Shown in pieces: positions 47,626 through 59,083 of a stretch of 64,000 nucleotides of DNA. This DNA is from Lumnitzera littorea (lineage: Eukaryota > Streptophyta > Magnoliopsida > Myrtales > Combretaceae). The notes beneath the pieces are model-generated. The model saw nothing but the letters and a program-made list of their open reading frames with translations, was not told the DNA's origin and did no database searches. The translations under genes were made by a program, and so were the position numbers. The DNA lies in assembly GCA_024138015.1 (NCBI GenBank), contig JAMXBB010000012.1, forward strand, positions 17,346,634-17,410,633, read 5' to 3'. Numbering within the stretch: the stretch's first letter is position 1; every line of letters begins with the position of its first letter.

Positions 47626-48766
47626 TTGGCACCATCTATGGGAATTGGATTATTCAAAACTGATTATTTATTTGCATTTCGAATCGACTTTCACGTTCCC
47701 CTTTTCTCTTCAATTAATTTTGATATGCATGCGCATAACAGGAGAGATAATGGTTATAAAAATGCTTTCTCGATCAAAGCATGGCCGACAATTATATATT
47801 TCAATCTACATGACTCATCTATAGGTTTGTTCATTTGGAACTTCTTCAATTGTTGTTATTATTGATACCAATTGCTCGACAAAACAGCACACGTTGTTTA
47901 GAAAAATAACATGTGATATCTTGATAACAATGTAATCAAGGCTCACACCTCATGTATATGCAGGCCTAGCAGACGTGGAAAATTGGTTAGCACTCGTATG
48001 GTAGATCAAACTAGTGAAAAGATGTCTCCTTTCCTTATTGGTGTTAAATTAAATCCACTCAACTATTCATTCAAAATAGTCAAGTAGCTGCCATTCAAAT
48101 TCCAGATCGAAATGCTTGTCCTCCAACGCCTCAAAAGCTCACTTATGCATGAACTCTCATTATTGATTCTCTGAAAAAGAGGGGGGAGGCGGTGGCGGTG
48201 GCGGTGAAGGGTAAGGGGTGTACAAGTGAAGTTGAATTAGATAATCTCGTAGGGAAAAATCCAAATCACTTAGATAAAAATCCAATTTTCACATTTCTTG
48301 AATTAAATCCGAAGTGAGAGGATGAAAATTTGAGTTGCCCGAATAAAATTCCAGGTGCGTGGATAAAAATCCAAATTGTTATGATAAAATTCAAGGTATA
48401 AAGATAAAAATCCAAATTGCTCGAATAATTTTTAAGATATTTAAGGTAGAGGAAATTTTGATTCAATGAAGCTCGAGACAATCCTTGGGGGTAGGTCAAC
48501 AAGCTCAGCTTAAGAATGCTTGTATATGAAATCAAAACACTTAGGCCCTATGGAAACTCTTCAGGCAAAGAAGTTCAGGGTAAATCATAGGACCATGGCC
48601 TTTTATCTCGGTTACTAAACATTAAAGTGTAGTTTGACAATCTACAAGTTTATGCCTAAATAAGTTAAGTCATCAGATAACTTTCACATACCTGAGACAA
48701 CAAATGCTCGAATCCTTAGGTATCCTAAGTAAGGAAAATTCTAATATGTTAAAAACTTGGAAAAAA
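47626..48766 (+). mobile_element. Outer LTR element: internal domain, left part
   Basis: Starts with a primer-binding-like TTGGCACCATCTATGGGAA, a decayed form of the TTGGCGCCGTCTGTGGGAA common in plant gypsy-type elements. No gag or pol was recognised. 48248-48430 is a degenerate short-period repeat of GATAAAAATCCAAATT. A GGCGGTGGC tract lies near 48187-48207. The element is probably a non-autonomous (LARD-like) derivative. It is interrupted at 48767-48771 by the inner element. Confidence 0.55.
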
Positions 48767-48771
48767 CTTAG

Positions 48772-49691
48772 TAATGAACTGCCAACCAATAGCCCCATTA
48801 CTCTTGCATGGCTCTAAGGACTCCAATCCCTTACATGGCGAATTTTCTCTCAACAACCTACTGATGACGAGAAAGTTTATGCCAAATGAATGTGGTTGAA
48901 CTCCTTGAGGTCCCTTAATTGTCGTACATTAATTTGTATACTCGGTAGTGATGATGCTAACCGTTCCTTCACCAAGGACCCTGTGCCAAGTAATCCGACC
49001 AAATGCTACCGAAAAGTTCATGTTGAGTGACGAGAGACTTAAATGGTCGAATAGTTTTCTCTCGGCATTCCGCCAACTCTCTCATCCGAACCCTTTATTG
49101 TTGCAACATTTTGACTTCTCTCGCCTATTGTACTTAGAGAATATTCATATAGGACCAATGTTGCATTGCCACCTATCCATCTTGTCTAACATTGTACTAC
49201 TTTTCCATTTTTGGTCTTTTGTCCTTTTTACGCTTTTTGATATGTACTAGGAATCTCCTTTTTATATATACTTTCTTGTCATTTCATTATTTATAATGCT
49301 ACTTTAGGGACTTACTATAAATAGTCATTTTCTTTTGTAAGCTAGATATAACTTACACTTTGATACTAAATATTCTGTTTTTGTGAGACAACCCTCTTCG
49401 AGTCCGTATTTCATATACTCTTATCTAATATTGCCGAGTAACTCAAGATTAGTAGTGGGTGGACCTTGACCTTGACCTTGACCTTGACCTCAACTTATGC
49501 GTCATATCAAGTGTGGTGTCAAGTCGTGTTGTGTTCACTGGTAAGTCACATCCTTCGAGTAACTTCACGTTAGCTACTTTCGTTCGGTTATGGACCATTT
49601 CCCTCAATGTTCTTCGATATCTTAAAGAACCCATTTCAATTCAAATCTGTCTTAGTAAGTTTTAGTGATAACTGAGCTCCTAGGCACACCA
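48772..49691 (+). repeat. 5' LTR of inner Ty3/gypsy element
   Basis: 920 bp, collinear with 57423-58329. It starts TAATGAACTGCC (the 3' copy keeps TGATGAACTGC, so the terminal TG has mutated) and ends GCACACCA. TATAAATA at 49316-49323 is conserved in the other LTR. It contains a (TTGACC)n expansion at 49464-49489 absent from the 3' LTR. Flanking 5-mers are CTTAG (48767-48771) and CTTAA (58330-58334), 4 of 5 identical. In the first 150 bp the two LTRs differ at roughly one base in six, so the insertion is old. Confidence 0.85.
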
Positions 49692-49699
49692 TATATTCC

Positions 49700-49710
49700 T
49701 GGTATCACAG
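49700..49710 (+). other. Primer-binding site of inner element
   Basis: TGGTATCACAG, 8 nt after the 5' LTR, matches the initiator-Met tRNA complement (TGGTATCAGAG) except at one position. Confidence 0.6.
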
Positions 49711-50160
49711 TAATAGTCAGTCTGCTATTCGAGATACTGTGTGTAATTGTAGCCATCCGTGTGAAGTGTAGTTACTGGTATTTTTTGTTAGGAATGTCGA
49801 ACCCTAATCTATAGGGAGAGATTCACAATGTCGAAAGTAATACTCATGGTCGTAGTTAAGTTACCCAACAAACACTACATACTATTGATGAGTAGATATA
49901 AGATCTTACTGCTATTATAGCCAATTTAGCTATCTCAGTAAATAAGGTCTTAGAGAATGGACTGTGTGAGAGAGTTGCTGAGTAGGGCCGAGAAATGCGA
50001 GATAGACCGAGAAGGTAAATGAACAAACGAGCTCCAGAAGCCTTTTTAGTAAACCACACACCACTACGACATGCCAATAGAGTCACGAGGAGAAGGTTAG
50101 AATTAGATGAAGTGAAAAAGTACGAAGAAGAAGAAGATTAGTACGATGGGATTGACGAAT

Positions 50161-53100
50161 AAGAGTTCAAAGCGTCAAGAGGTACCAAACATCTTAAGGT
50201 ACAGATTCCAAACTTCAACGGGTCTGGTAGTGCTAATGACTACCTAAACTGGGAAGAGAAAATCGAAAAGATATTTTACTTCTATGATTATGAAGATGCT
50301 GTCCACATTAGAGTAGCCGCGTTAGAATTTTCTATGTATGCAGCAATGTGGTGGAGGAAGGTACAGAATATTTGCTTGAGGACCTAACGCGAGGTCTAAA
50401 CATAAAGATGAAGAGAGTTCTGTCACGCTCCGAAGCGGCAGAGTCGTAACAGCCCCCACCGTGTAAATCATCCTAAGATAGAAGTTGGCCTTACAACCGC
50501 TATCTTAGACCTGATCTATACAAGGCGTCCACGACTAATCCGCTTTGAAGGAAACAGTTTATAATTTAAATAAATCATTTCTCTAAGAAAGTGAAGAAAG
50601 ATATATATATTATAATACAGTTATTACAATTAAGGTTTACAAGATTTCTCCGTAATATATTTCCTAGTTATTACATTATTCAAAAATGAGAAGTTCTAAA
50701 GTAAAATCTTAAACCTTAAAAATATATTTATTCTTCACATGTTTTTCCTCACTCCCCAGGATCCAGCAGTTGCTAGCTTCAGAGTAATTGGAATCCGCTT
50801 CTTAGCCAACACCTGCACGACGTCTATAGGGATGTGAGCAACCACAACTCAGTAAGTTAGGACGGAGGACTTAAAACTATACCAGAAACACAACAAGGTT
50901 TTCAATCACTTATTAGATGCAATGCATGTGCAAGCATGTGCAAGCAAATGCCATTGTACGACGTTGTCCGGCCCATCGTGAGATTAGAGAAATTGCGCCC
51001 GCTCTAATCCGGGTTGAGGAGTTGCCGTTAATGCAATAGCTCACGACCAAACCCAGGCTTATGTAATGGAGACCTTGCTTCTCCCGCGACTACCTTCGAA
51101 CCACTGCCTTCACCCTCGCCGCGACCTCCTCTCCTGTCACTTAGTTCGACTGAGGATGAAGAAGGGACCATTTTGCAATCCTGTGCTATCCCTTCCGAAG
51201 GGGTCGGTATTTGGCCGGAGAGTCCTAAATCCCCTAACGGGTTGCCATGCATGTTCGATTATGATTACTGGTCGTATATTTAATTAATTCCAGTTTAGGG
51301 TGATCAATCATTACATACAATTCATACAATATGTGCCAGAGCAACAAACAGAATCATATCATCACCCATAATCAAGCGCATGCACACATTCAACTATCTA
51401 ACAAGCACAACCAAGCATAATCTTAAGCCTCCAAAATACAACATCGTATTAATCCCAACTTACCTCGACTCCTCGCTCGCTCACTCAAGGTCTGATTTGC
51501 TTAGGCCATCGCCGGTTATCCCTATAACACGAACGTGGTTTCAGCTTTTCATATAAATATTATAGGTTCGTTTTATCCTACAACGCTTATTGTTAGGTTT
51601 TGTTTAAGGTTTAATATGCCTAATTATCTAGGTATTAAGTCTTTTATAATTATTCTAAGTTTAGGGTTAGGTTCAGGTTCGGTTTTCGCATCGATTTCTG
51701 AACCAGGTTTTTAGTTCAATTTTTAAGTAATGTTTTAGATTCTAACCCTAAAAATCCATTTCAACCTATAATGTGAAATTAATCACATTACTTCCCGATC
51801 TCCTATATACCATTATTACCCCTAGTCAGTATTTTATTCCATCCGGTACACTTAAATCCCTATTTGTGTACCGAATTTACTCCTAATGTGAGAAATTTTT
51901 ACATTTTTCATATAATTAAATAAATTCAAGTTTCTTATCAGATTTATCATATATCCCTATTATTTATATAATATCAATTTTTATCCTAATATTTTCTATT
52001 TATTATATTTTCAAAAATTACACATTATGTATTATTACATATTATGCACATAATGCATTTCTAATATTTTTATTACCCTAATTACCATCTCTAAACATCA
52101 ATTATTATTTAAAAATGTATAAATCCATCCTAAATCATATTTTACTCCAAATTTCCCTAATTTACAAAATTAATTATTTTTTCCTATTACTCATTTACTA
52201 TATAATTAACCTAATAATTACACCTAACACCCTAAATGCTACATGTATCATACTCCATCAGATTTCCACATCCTAAAACATATAATTATTCACTAAATCA
52301 GAAATTAATCATTTAATTACATAATTAACCCTAAATTACCCAATTTTACCATCATTTTAGGGCTAAAAATTAACTTAAAATTTTCGAAAATTAATTTAAA
52401 AAAAAATGGCTTTATAACACTGTTCTACATCATATGAGAATCCTACAGAAAAATTTTGAGCCCCAAACTACATTCCTAAGCCTATTTAATTTCCGGTTTA
52501 ATCATGCTCGGTTTTGAACAATTTGTTAAGGACCCTATATTTCTAGACATAATTAAACTAAATCAACATTTTTCCCTAAATCTGTATACAATAAAACCTC
52601 AGAATAACAAGTTTCATAATTTTCTGGGCAAAATAACTAATTTTACAAAATTATACAAGAATCGGGCTGGAATTTGGACTCACCGGTTCAGGTGGCTCCG
52701 GCCACCGCAGGCCGTTGTGGCCTTGTCGGCCGGCCTGAGTGCTGCCACCACCGTGTGGTGGTGGTGGCCGTCCACTTCCAGCTGCTCATCTGGTGGGGTT
52801 TCCTTTTAAAAGCCCTAATTACACAGTTTTTTCTAATTTTTTTTCTAAACCGAATTTTTCTCTCAATTTTCGACTCTCCCTAATTTTCTCTGATTTCTAA
52901 CTGTCCAAATGAGTTCCTGGATTTTTCCTGCTATTTATAGGGTTTTAGGGGATTTATTGTGCATTAATTTGGACAAGACAAGTGCTTTATCCCTAAATTT
53001 TTTGCTTTTATGTTGTTCTAATTTAATTGGTTGAATTTTCTTTTTCAAATTCTGACTTGCCATGACCAACCTTGCATCATTCCACACTCTTCTGATTTTT

Positions 53101-54115
53101 TTCTGATTTTTCCACAATTATTTTATAATTTTCTTTAATTATTTGCTTAGTTTTTGGCCAATTTAGGTAATTTCGCGTATTTTTATCTACACGTAAATAC
53201 ATGTAGGGTACACGTGAACATTCCTAAATATTATTTTGGTCATTCTAAAATTTTTAGTATACATATAATCTATCTCTACTAATTTATTAGTTATTATATT
53301 ACACTTTTTGCCTTTTCGGTAATTAGCAGTTATTATGCTTAAAATTTGAAAATTTTATAGTCTCTTATTTTATTACTTATTTTCTTAAATTTAAGTTTAC
53401 GGGGTCATTTTTACTAATATTCTTCTTAATAATTTATAATTTGGGTTTGATCGGATCTTTTAACCGATCGCCCTAAACCTTGAGTTCTAAATTCAATCCT
53501 ATGATCAATTAGCTTAGCTTTAGGGCTTACAAGTTCTAAGGAATAGGTTCGTTCTCGAACACTATAAACAGGACACTTTCCGACGACTCCAAGACTTGAG
53601 GTAAGGTAACAAGTCCATAGACGACTATGTTTGAGAGTTTCAGTTGCTCATGATACAATGTGATGTTAATGAGCCTGAGACCCGAACTATAGCACGATTC
53701 ATTTCGAGACTCCGAGCTAAGATTGGTTATGTCATGGAATTGCAAAGCTTCATAACTTTGGATGAAACCATTCGTATAGCCAAAAGAGTTGAAAGGCAAC
53801 AGCGGAACTAGGCTAGCTGAATACTGAGTAACCGAACCATAATGCCAAATAGGACTGGCCTACCAAGTAGACTAGGGAATGATAAGGCGTTAAAAAATTC
53901 TAAAGTAGAATGCCAAGATCACGTACTGAGCCAATTGAACGAAGGTTGAGGTAAGAGCAAGGCCGAGGAACTTGAGATCTAAAAAGGCTAGGGTTAGAGT
54001 TCAAGGAGGAAAACCCAAGAAATTAAATGTTTTAAATGCCTTATCTATGGACACGTGGTTAGTCAATGTCCAAACTACCGAGTCATGACCATAAAGGGAG
54101 ACAAACCCTAACTTG
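50161..54115 (+). pseudogene. Decayed gag of inner Ty3/gypsy element, split by a solo LTR
   Basis: The N-terminal part (about 50161-50420) reads VQIPNFNGSGSANDYLNWEEK then FSMYAAMWW, matching the plant gypsy gag capsid region. It is interrupted by the 3.1-kb solo LTR and resumes at 53537 with RFVPEHYKQDTFRRLQDLR. The frame then reads through a stop, then ETRTIARFISRLRAKIGYVMELQ, and ends in a CX2CX4HX4C zinc knuckle (CFKCLIYGHVVSQC, coded at about 54028-54069). Several stops are present, so it is not functional. Confidence 0.8.
50421..53531. mobile_element. Solo LTR, 3.1 kb, nested in gag
   Basis: Starts TGTCACGCTCCG and ends GGGCTTACA, flanked by a perfect 5-bp duplication AGTTC at 50416-50420 and 53532-53536. 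Removing it restores collinearity of gag. At 3111 bp with a TGTCACGC start it resembles the very long LTRs of Tekay/Del-type chromoviruses. It contains GC-richer patches (50930-51250 and 52680-52800, the latter with GGTGGTGG / CCACCACC palindromic runs). No gag-pol is present. Orientation is not certain. Confidence 0.85.
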
Positions 54116-54258
54116 AAGTAGAAAGTGCAAGTGAAGGGGAGGAAGAAGTGGCAACCGATTGGATGTTAGGAAAATTTGAGGAAAATCAGGAGGCCGAGAT
54201 AAACCCTTAGGGTAGAGTTGAGTATTGCTTTATTGTTCGACGATCTCTCGATACTTTT

Positions 54259-54501
54259 ATGGCTAATGAAAATGAGCAAAGAGAGAATCTCTTTCGTATG
54301 AATTGCCGGGTGAATGGCAAGTTATGCGCCATGATCATTGACGGAGGGTGCTGTACTAATGTCATTGCACAAGGGATAGTAAAAACTATGAAATTGGTAA
54401 CTCTTCCATACCCCAAGGAATATAAGATTCACTGGCTGAACGAGAAAAAAAGGATTATACGTTTCCGAGCAAGTCAAAATACCAATTACTATTGGTTATA
54501 G
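54259..54501 (+). pseudogene. Decayed retroviral-type aspartic protease domain
   Basis: FRMNCRVNGKLCAMIIDGGC followed by CTNVIAQGIV gives the protease core. The active-site D-G-G form is common in plant chromoviruses in place of D-S-G. KEYKIHWLNEKK follows as in intact elements. The frame ends at 54501 and differs from that of the downstream RT, so at least one frameshift separates them. Confidence 0.75.
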
Positions 54502-54712
54502 GTACAAGGACGAGGTGATGTGTGATGTCCTTCCTATATGTGCATCTCACATATTACTCGGCTAACCATAGTTATTTGACTTGAGAGTGTTATATGATGG
54601 GTATAGAAATACCTACATATTTCAAAAGGACGAGAAGAAAGTTATATTGACCACTAGATCTCTGCAACGGAAGTCCTTGATGATTTCTCAAGCTCAGTTT
54701 GCATGAGAGGTC

Positions 54713-55480
54713 ATGGCCAAAGACTATGTACTCCTCTTGGTTAGAAGACTCTTAGAGGTTAAAGAGGCCGAGAACTTACCTGCTGAAGTGCAACAGCTAC
54801 TTCAAGAATTTACTGACCTCTTCCTTGCCGAGATGTCAAAAGGATTATTTTCCTTGAGAGGGATTGAATATTGCATCGATCTTCAACTTGAAGCAGCCCT
54901 GCCAAATTGACCCACCTATAAACTTAATCTTAGACAGGCAGTCGAGCTAAAAAAGCAAGTTCATGAGTTGGTAGATCATGGATATGTCTATGAGAGCATG
55001 AGCCCATGTGCCGTCCCAGCCGTGCTAATACTAAAGAAAGATGGATCATGGAGGATGTGCTTTGATATCCGTACCATCAATAAGATTACTGTTAAGTACC
55101 GATACTCAATCCCACGGTTAGATAACATGCTTGATGAGTTATATGGTGTACGTATCTTTTTGAAGATAGATTCAAAGAATGGGTATCATCAAATACGAAT
55201 GAGACCGGGAGATGAATTGAAAACAGCCTTTAAGACTCAGGATGGTCTATTTGAGTGGATGGTTATGACATTTGGTTTAACTAATGCACCGAGTACATTC
55301 ATGAGACTCATGAATCATGTGCTCAGAACATTGATAAGCAAATGCGTTGTAGTTTATCTTGACGATATTCTAGTTTATAGTGTTGACCTTCTCGTTTGTG
55401 TCGAACATTTGAGATCGATGTTTAACATACTCTACGCCAAGAAATTATTCGATAACCTAAATAAATGCATGATTTGTTAA
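54713..55480 (+). pseudogene. Decayed reverse transcriptase domain
   Basis: The frame from 54713 reads ...LLQEFTDLFLAEMSKGL, then LRGIEYCIDL, to a TGA at 54908-54910. The same frame continues from 54968 with SPCAVPAVLILKKDGSWRMC, the GYHQIRM motif, LTNAPSTFMRLMNHVLR and the catalytic VVYLDDILVYS (YLDD coded at 55355-55366). It ends at TAA 55478-55480. All RT fingers/palm motifs are present, but in-frame stops make it inactive. Ty3/gypsy assignment is firm; a chromovirus lineage is likely. Confidence 0.9.
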
Positions 55481-56100
55481 AGCAAGGTTATATTCCTCAG
55501 ATATGTCGTTTCAAGGAGTGGAGTTCGAGTTGATGAGGAAAAAGTTAGGGCTATTAATGAGTGGCCTATGCTGACAAGTGCAGTTGAAATCAGGAGCTTC
55601 CATGGCCTAGCCTCGTTCTATCAAAGATTTATCCAGAACTTCAATTCCATAACTGCATTGTTGACTGAATTGATTAAGAAGAACGTTGAGTTTAAATGGA
55701 CAAAAAAGGCTCAAAGGAGTTTTGAAGATGTGAAGTGTAAGTTTACGTCTACTTTAGTACTTACCCTACTAGATTTTGAGAAGGTTTTTGAGGTTAAATG
55801 TAATGCGTCTAGCGTCGGCATTGGTGCTATCTTTATGCAAGAGTGCCAACCCATTGCTTATTTTAGCAAAAAACTTCGAGGTGTTGCCTTGAATTACTCA
55901 ACCTACGATAAGGAGTTCTATGCCCTTGTCCATACACTTCAAAACTGGCAACATTATCTATTGTAGAGAGAATTCATCATCTATTCGAGTCATAAATCTC
56001 TCAAGTATCTTCGCGAGCAGCAAAAGCTTTCTCGGCGTTACGCTAAGTGAGTTAAGTTCTTAGAGACCTTTTGTTATGTCACCAAGTATAAGAAGGGAAG
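55481..56100 (+). pseudogene. Decayed RT connection and RNase H domain
   Basis: In the RT frame after its stop: RYVVSRSGVRVDEEKVRAI then MLTSAVEIRSFHGLASFYQR, then FEVKCNASSVGIGAIFMQE. Here the first catalytic aspartate of RNase H (usually CDAS) is asparagine. PIAYFSKKLRG and STYDKEFYALVHTLQNWQHYL follow. Stops at 55964-55966 and at 56048-56050 (TGA at the conserved tryptophan of AKWVEF) break the frame. Confidence 0.85.
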
Positions 56101-57410
56101 CACCAACACAGTGGTTGATGCATTTACTTGTTGTCATACCCTCATTACGACGATGCAAGCTAAAGTGCTTGGATTTGGCACTTTACCCGATCGATATGAA
56201 TATGACCTACATTTTAGGCCTTTAGCAGCCAAGTGCAATAATAGAGGAGCTGTAGATGGATTCTACTTGAGTGAGGGGTTCCTAATGAAGGGAAGCAGAT
56301 TTACGTGCCGAGTAGTTCTACAAAAGAGCTTCTAGTTCGAGAAGCTCATGCTAAGGGTCTGGCTAACCATTTTAGGAAAAAGAGAACGATTAAGATATTG
56401 AAGGAACACTTTTACTAGCCTGGGATGATGAGGGATGTGTACTAAATGCTTAGAGATGCAAGGTGTGTAAGTATGCAAAAAGGAGGAGAGAATCCTATGG
56501 AGAATATATACCCTTACCAATTCTTGAGCGGTTGTGGACCGATCTAAGCATGGATTTCATGCTTGGCCTACCCCACACGTCGAGAAGACATGATTTGATC
56601 ATGGTGGTGGTAGATCGATTCAGCAAAATAGGCCACTTCATCCCCTTCCATAAGACTAATGATGCTTTATTCATCGCTAACCTCTTTTTGCAATAAATTG
56701 TGCGACTGCATGAAGTGCCAAGGAGTATTGTATCCTACCGTGATTCCAAATTCACGAGCTTCTTTTAGAAGACCTTATGGAGGAAACTCAGCATCAAGCT
56801 CTTGTTCAGTACCTCTTGCCATCCCTAGACAGACAGCTAAACTAAAGTAGCTAACAGAACCGTCTGTAATCTCCTATGCGCCACTATTGGAAAGAATTGA
56901 CTGGGATTTATGTCTGCCCATCATTGAATTTGCCTACAATCTCTCCACTCATAGCTATATTAGAACATCACCATTTAAGGTTGTTTATAAACTTAACCCG
57001 AACTTACTCTTAGACTTAGTTAACAGTCCGACTACTCAAGGCGAGAGTCAATCTGGCCTGTAGTGTGTCAACAAATTTCACAAGTTGCATCAAAGAATTG
57101 CCGAGCAACTAGCCAAAACTATGGCTCGACAAAAAGAATAGGGAAGCTGTGGAAGGAAACAAATCGTTTATGCCCCTAGGGACCTTGTCTGGATTCATCT
57201 TAGCAAGGAACGCTTTCCTAGTAAGAGAACAGACAAACTATCTCCCAAAGCAAATGGCCCCTACAGGATCCTAAGGCGCATTAATGATAATGCCTGTGAG
57301 ATTGAGCTACTCGAAGGTCTCAGCGTGTCTACTACATTTAACGTCGTCGACTTAACTCCATATATGCCCAAAAATGACGAAGACCAAGATTTGAGGGCAA
57401 ATATTCAACA
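56101..57410 (+). pseudogene. Decayed integrase domain
   Basis: Begins with TVVDAF (end of RNase H) and VLGFGTLPDRYEYD, then a zinc-finger region with a TAG at 56416-56418 where HFYWPGM is expected. The catalytic core follows in another frame from 56463: PLPILERLWTDLSMDFMLGL, then VVVDRFSKIGHFIPFHKTND and RLHEVPRSIVSYRDSKF. It ends with FNVVDLTPYMPKNDEDQDLR near 57340-57395. No chromodomain was recognised. Frameshifts and stops make it inactive. Confidence 0.85.
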
Positions 57411-57422
57411 ACCCTAGGGAAC

Positions 57423-58329
57423 TGATGAACTGCTGACTAATAGCGCCATTACTCGTGTACGGCTCTGAGGACTCTAATCCCTTATACAGCAAATTCTCTC
57501 TTGGCAAACTACTAATGACGAGAAAGTTTACGTCGAAGAAATGTGGTTGAACTCCTTAAGATCCCTTAATTGTTATACATTGAGCTGTACACTCGGTAGT
57601 GATGATGCCGACTATTCCCTTGCTTAGAACCCTGTATCGAGTAATCCGACCAAATACTGCCAAGAAGTTCCTACCAAGTGACAAAAAACTCACTTAAACA
57701 ACCAAATAGTTTTTTCTCGGCATTTCGCCAACTCTCCCATCCCGGCCCTTTATTACCACAACATTTTGACTCTTTTCGCCTGTTGTGCTCAAAGAATATT
57801 TGTATAGGACTAATGTTGCATTGTCACCTGTCCACTTTGTCTAACATTGTACTACATTTCTATTTTTGGTCTTTTGTCCTTTTTACTCTTTTTGGTATGT
57901 ATTAGGAATCCTCTTTTTGTATATACTTTCATGTCATTTCATTATTTGTAATGTTGCCCTAGGGATTTACTATAAATAGTCATTTTCTTTTGTAAGCCGG
58001 ATATAATTTACACTTTAATACCGAATATTCTATTCTTGTAAGACAGCCCTCTCCAAGTCCATATTTCATACACCCTTATCTAATCTTGCCAAATAGCTCA
58101 AGATTAGTGGCGGGTGGACCTTGACATCAACTTGTGCGTCATATCAAGTGTGGTATCAAGTCGTGTTATGTTCATTGGTGAGTCACATCCTCCAAGCAGT
58201 TTTACATCAACTACTCTTATTCGATTGTGGACCATTTCCCTATAATTTTCTTTGATATCTCAAAGGATCCATTTCAATTCAAATCCGCCTCAATAAGTTT
58301 TAATGATAATTGAGCTCCTAAGCACACTA
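57423..58329 (+). repeat. 3' LTR of inner Ty3/gypsy element
   Basis: 907 bp, TGATGAACTGC to GCACACTA, with TATAAATA at 57971-57978. It lacks the TTGACC expansion of the 5' LTR. A weak purine-rich AGGGAA precedes it. Confidence 0.85.
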
Positions 58330-58334
58330 CTTAA

Positions 58335-58757
58335 TGAAGGCATCAAAAGCCTATACTAACTAATGCCTAGCAAACTCACTTTCTCGACTAATCCCATGCA
58401 TTCATGCCCTAGAAAATTCCGATTTGTACAAATAATCTCGTAGCACTCATGCTCAGGAAAAATGCTAGTCTTATTTAGATTACCCTTACTAGCATATAAG
58501 CCTGAGGAAAATCTAGCTCTTCTCTTTAAGTTGTTTGATTATCTTCATTGGCGTGAAGCCCTGGAGAAAATCTGATAACATGCGTGCCTCATTACTTCGC
58601 TTAAGTCAAGACTCCAACTCACCAAATTATGGGTAAAGTTGGAAACACCCATGAGGATCTCTCTTGTAGTGTAGCCATTTGGTTTGGGATCTTATAAGTC
58701 TATAGAAGGATTCGATCTCTTTATTGAAGTCATCAATAAAGAGACTTAAGGGGCAAG
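58335..58757 (+). mobile_element. Outer LTR element: internal domain, right part
   Basis: Continues the outer element after the inner insertion. Contains loosely repeated GAGGAAAATCTAG / GGAGAAAATCTGA / CAGGAAAAATGCTAG phrases and ends in a polypurine-like AAGGGGCAAG (58748-58757) directly before the right LTR. No coding domain. Confidence 0.55.
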
Positions 58758-59083
58758 TAGCAATGGCTATTTTTTACCATAGGCCCCAAGGCCCAAGACT
58801 AACTAACCCAAAGCCATTAATAAGCTTACTCCAGGCAAAGGCTAGCTTCATCTCCTACAAATAAGAGATGAATCCCTTAGATACAAGACTTTCGATCTCT
58901 CACTCCTTTTCTTTTTCAATTAAGGTTTCACTCTCATGACACTTCACTAATTTAAACATTAGAATGGCTGCACTAAAATAAATACCAACGCCTTAGTAAC
59001 ATGAATTGTTTTACAAACAATTCTAAATTGAGGAATCTCTATCAACAAATCAACAGAGCAAATCTAATGAGTAGATTTCAACA
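58758..59083 (+). repeat. Right LTR of outer element
   Basis: About 326 bp, starting TAGCAATGGCTATTTTTT and ending near TTTCAACA; collinear with 47311-47625 with many transitions. The TATA box (CTACAAATA) has decayed. Confidence 0.65.

Noticed and set aside
52504..52883. Open frames of 101 and 69 codons in the solo LTR
   Set aside because: They arise from the GC-rich palindromic patch of the LTR and match no gene family.
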